This document shows, piece after piece, positions 62,321 through 64,000 of a DNA stretch of 64,000 bases. The stretch is from contig CAWCAT010000045.1 of assembly GCA_963793625.1 (NCBI GenBank), positions 1-64,000 on the forward strand, written 5' to 3'. The position numbers and the translations under genes are program-made. This DNA is from G963668605 sp963793625. GTDB lineage: Bacteria; Acidobacteriota; Terriglobia; Bryobacterales; Bryobacteraceae. Under the pieces are notes generated by a model that was not told the DNA's origin, ran no database searches, and was given only the letters and a program-made list of their open reading frames with translations. Every line of letters begins with the position of its first letter. Position 1 is the stretch's first letter.

Positions 62321-63920
62321 TCACTTACCGTTCATGGGCCGGAAGTTAACGCCAGCCATGCGCCAGCGTTGTTCCTGTGTGCGAAGCCGCTCAGTGAAAG
62401 ACGTGTAGTTCTTTCGATCAGCCGCACTCCAGGCGACTTCGGCCAGCGCTGCCAAACGTGGGAAAGCCATGTACTCCATGGCATAGGGTGTCTGAAGGTA
62501 TTCGGACCACAACTGGCCTTGCGTGCCGAGTACGCGTTTGCCTTCCTGCGCCTTCAACTCAGTGGGGACCGGTTCATAGGAGTACACAGTTTCCAGCGGC
62601 AAGAACCCGCCTATACCAGGCGGTTCCGCGGATCTTTTGGACTGGTTGTAATCGAAGTAGGTGAATTTCGTCAGGTGTCATCACGACATCATGGCCCTCG
62701 CGTGCGGCGTGGATACCGCCCTCGATACCTCGCCAGGACATCACGGTTGCGCCCGGCGCGAGGCCGCCTTCGAGGATCTCGTCCCAGCCCACCAAACGCC
62801 TGCCTTTCGAAGTCAGAAACTTGTCCATGCGGCGGATAAAGTAGCTCTGCAATTCGTCTTCATTCTTCAACCCCAATTCCTTGATTCGCGCCTGGGCTGC
62901 AGCGCTGGCCTTCCATTCGTCCTTGGGTACCTCGTCGCCGCCGACGTGGATGAACTGGGAAGGGAAGATCTCGAGCACTTCTGTGAGTACGTCCTGCAGG
63001 AAGAGAATGGTTAACTCGTTGGCATTGAAGACGTGTTTATAAACGCCCCAGGTGGTGCCGACTTCGAGCTTTTCATTCGTATTGCCAAGCTCCGGATACG
63101 CCGCGATTGCGGCCTGCGCGTGACCTGGCATTTCGATCTCGGGAACGACGGTGATGTGCCGCTCGCGTGCGTAGGCGACAATCTGACGCAGGTCGTCCTG
63201 AGTGTAGAAGCCACCGTGCGGCCGGCAGTCGAAACCGAGCTTCTTGTTCTCATGGCCGATGCGCGTCTCCTTGCGCATGCTGCCGATTTCAGTAAGCCTT
63301 GGATACTTGCGGATTTCGATGCGCCATCCCTGATCATCGGTGAGGTGAAAGTGCAGTGTGTTCAGCTTCTGTGCGGCCATCGAGTCGATCATGCGAAGAA
63401 TGGCGGCCTTCGGGATAAAGTGACGCGCACTATCAATCAGGGCGCCGCGCCACACAAAGCGTGGACTGTCCTCAATTGTGACTGCGGGTATCCGCCAGGC
63501 AACTCCGGTCTGCCGGGCCGGGGCAAAGATCGCAGGCGGCAACAACTGGCGCAGCGATTGTGTTGCATAGAACACTCCCGCGGTATTGGCCGCTCTCAGG
63601 GGAACGCGCTTCGGCGTGACTTCCAGCACATAGCCTTCGTTGCCGAGCCGGGCTAGCGAGGGATCAATCGAGAGCTCGATCGCGTTGTCGCCGGGTTTGG
63701 ACCCGGTCATCACAGGAAAGCTGTAGCCTGTGGCTGGCGACAGTGCGCGAGAGAGCAACTGCGCTTCCAGGTTCACGGCTGCAGCGCACAAAATAACTGT
63801 GTCGGGTCGCAGCTGGAAGGCGCCGTCGCCGGGCACCATCTTCAGTGGTTGTGGCATCACTCCGGGCTGGGCGGCCGCAGAGGCGAACGCAAGAAGCGAG
63901 AGCAGGGTTACACGAAGCAT
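62321..63920 (-). CDS. beta-N-acetylhexosaminidase (GH20), one frameshift
   Basis: ATG 63920 gives a signal peptide (LLAFASAAAQ), the GH20b domain (PQPLKMVPGDGAFQL to LRQLLPP, about 20-135) and the catalytic barrel: FVWRGALIDSARHFIP, LHFHLTDDQGWRIEIRK, VVPEIEMPGHAQAA and FIHVGGDEVPKDEW with the Asp-Glu pair near 325. Near 62675 one extra base breaks the frame; the +1 frame supplies FTYFDYNQSK, LGTQGQLWSEY and FPRLAALAEVAWS to the stop at 62321. The repaired length is about 532. It removes GlcNAc/GalNAc from chitin fragments, glycans or peptidoglycan. Confidence 0.9.
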
Positions 63921-63962
63921 AACCAGAGTATAAACTCGTTATTTCGGTGGAGGAGAGATTAT

Positions 63963-64000
63963 ATGAATCGACGTTCGTTCCTGACCCTGACCGGCGGCGC
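63963..64000 (+). CDS. start of a gene cut by the window edge
   Basis: ATG 63963 with a strong ribosome site (GGAGGAG) upstream reads MNRRSFLTLTGG before the edge. The twin Arg followed by hydrophobic residues suggests a Tat leader. The product cannot be identified. Confidence 0.6.
   Translation, partial: MNRRSFLTLTGG

Noticed and set aside
9022..63920. Programmed +1 frameshifting as the cause of the recurring shifts
   Set aside because: The shift sites share no slippery motif, stop codon context or downstream structure, and they occur in unrelated families where frameshifting is not known.
1..64000. tRNA, rRNA, CRISPR array, insertion sequence or prophage
   Set aside because: No cloverleaf with a T-loop consensus, no regularly spaced repeats and no transposase, integrase or phage structural genes were seen; the amidase alone is not evidence of a phage.

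Overview
The window looks like part of a large Acidobacteriota chromosome, most likely from the Bryobacterales/Solibacter group. This is an inference from content: three very large Oar-type TonB-dependent receptors with an N-terminal carboxypeptidase-regulatory domain, many Tat-exported proteins (a Gfo/Idh/MocA oxidoreductase and several glycoside hydrolases), a periplasmic aldehyde/xanthine dehydrogenase set, and several small secreted families I associate with that phylum. Codon use and GC content look uniform. I saw no phage, insertion sequence, CRISPR array, rRNA or tRNA.

Layout. 1-4747: two tandem minus-strand multicopper oxidases, both riddled with frameshifts. 5321-12669: a secreted unknown, an MsbA-like ABC exporter, a secreted protein with atypical-kinase-like motifs, then phospholipase D, a secreted unknown, a metallophosphoesterase and an eRF1-like protein. 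12870-23487: an intact Oar-type receptor, an S41 peptidase, a methyltransferase remnant, a SpoIIE-type phosphatase, a glyoxalase-fold protein, a truncated M28 peptidase, an M48-like protein without its HExxH motif, and an esterase. 23489-29783: a shattered Oar receptor, a tightly overlapping operon (ECF sigma factor, small-protein remnant, secreted unknown) and a Gfo/Idh/MocA oxidoreductase. 30517-41994: an RND efflux pair, a polysaccharide deacetylase, a secreted glycosidase-like protein, a UbiD-type decarboxylase, an ABC-transporter deletion remnant, an HEARH-motif protein and a beta-propeller lipoprotein. 42019-48864: a GH88/105 remnant, a second ECF sigma factor, a TPR protein co-transcribed with an intact Oar receptor, a divergent HbpS-like gene and a formaldehyde dehydrogenase remnant. 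48861-64000: an amidase, a DUF1326 protein, a TSUP permease, an ABC permease, an IclR regulator, a sialidase, an arabinofuranosidase, a PaoABC-like operon, an agarase-like protein, KaiB, an RcnB-like protein and a GH20 hexosaminidase.

How the genes work together. The theme is scavenging of polymeric carbohydrate and peptide at the cell surface. Oar-type receptors sit beside secreted hydrolases (GH33, GH51, GH20, agarase-like, deacetylase, S41/M28/M48) and a Tat-exported molybdenum hydroxylase. Efflux (RND, ABC) and regulation (two ECF sigma factors, one IclR) complete the picture.

Two kinds of damage run through the window. One is isolated single-base shifts in otherwise intact genes, which may be consensus errors. 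The other is genes whose two ends survive while the middle is missing (the ABC ATPase/permease, GH88/105, fdhA and the small sigma-linked gene), which look like true deletions or assembly collapse. The most informative non-coding signals are a tandem 20-bp-period operator between divergent promoters (47527-47618), a shared long promoter element (5015 and 12791), a predicted leaderless sigma-factor promoter (42463) and a perfect 13-bp palindromic repeat (56023).
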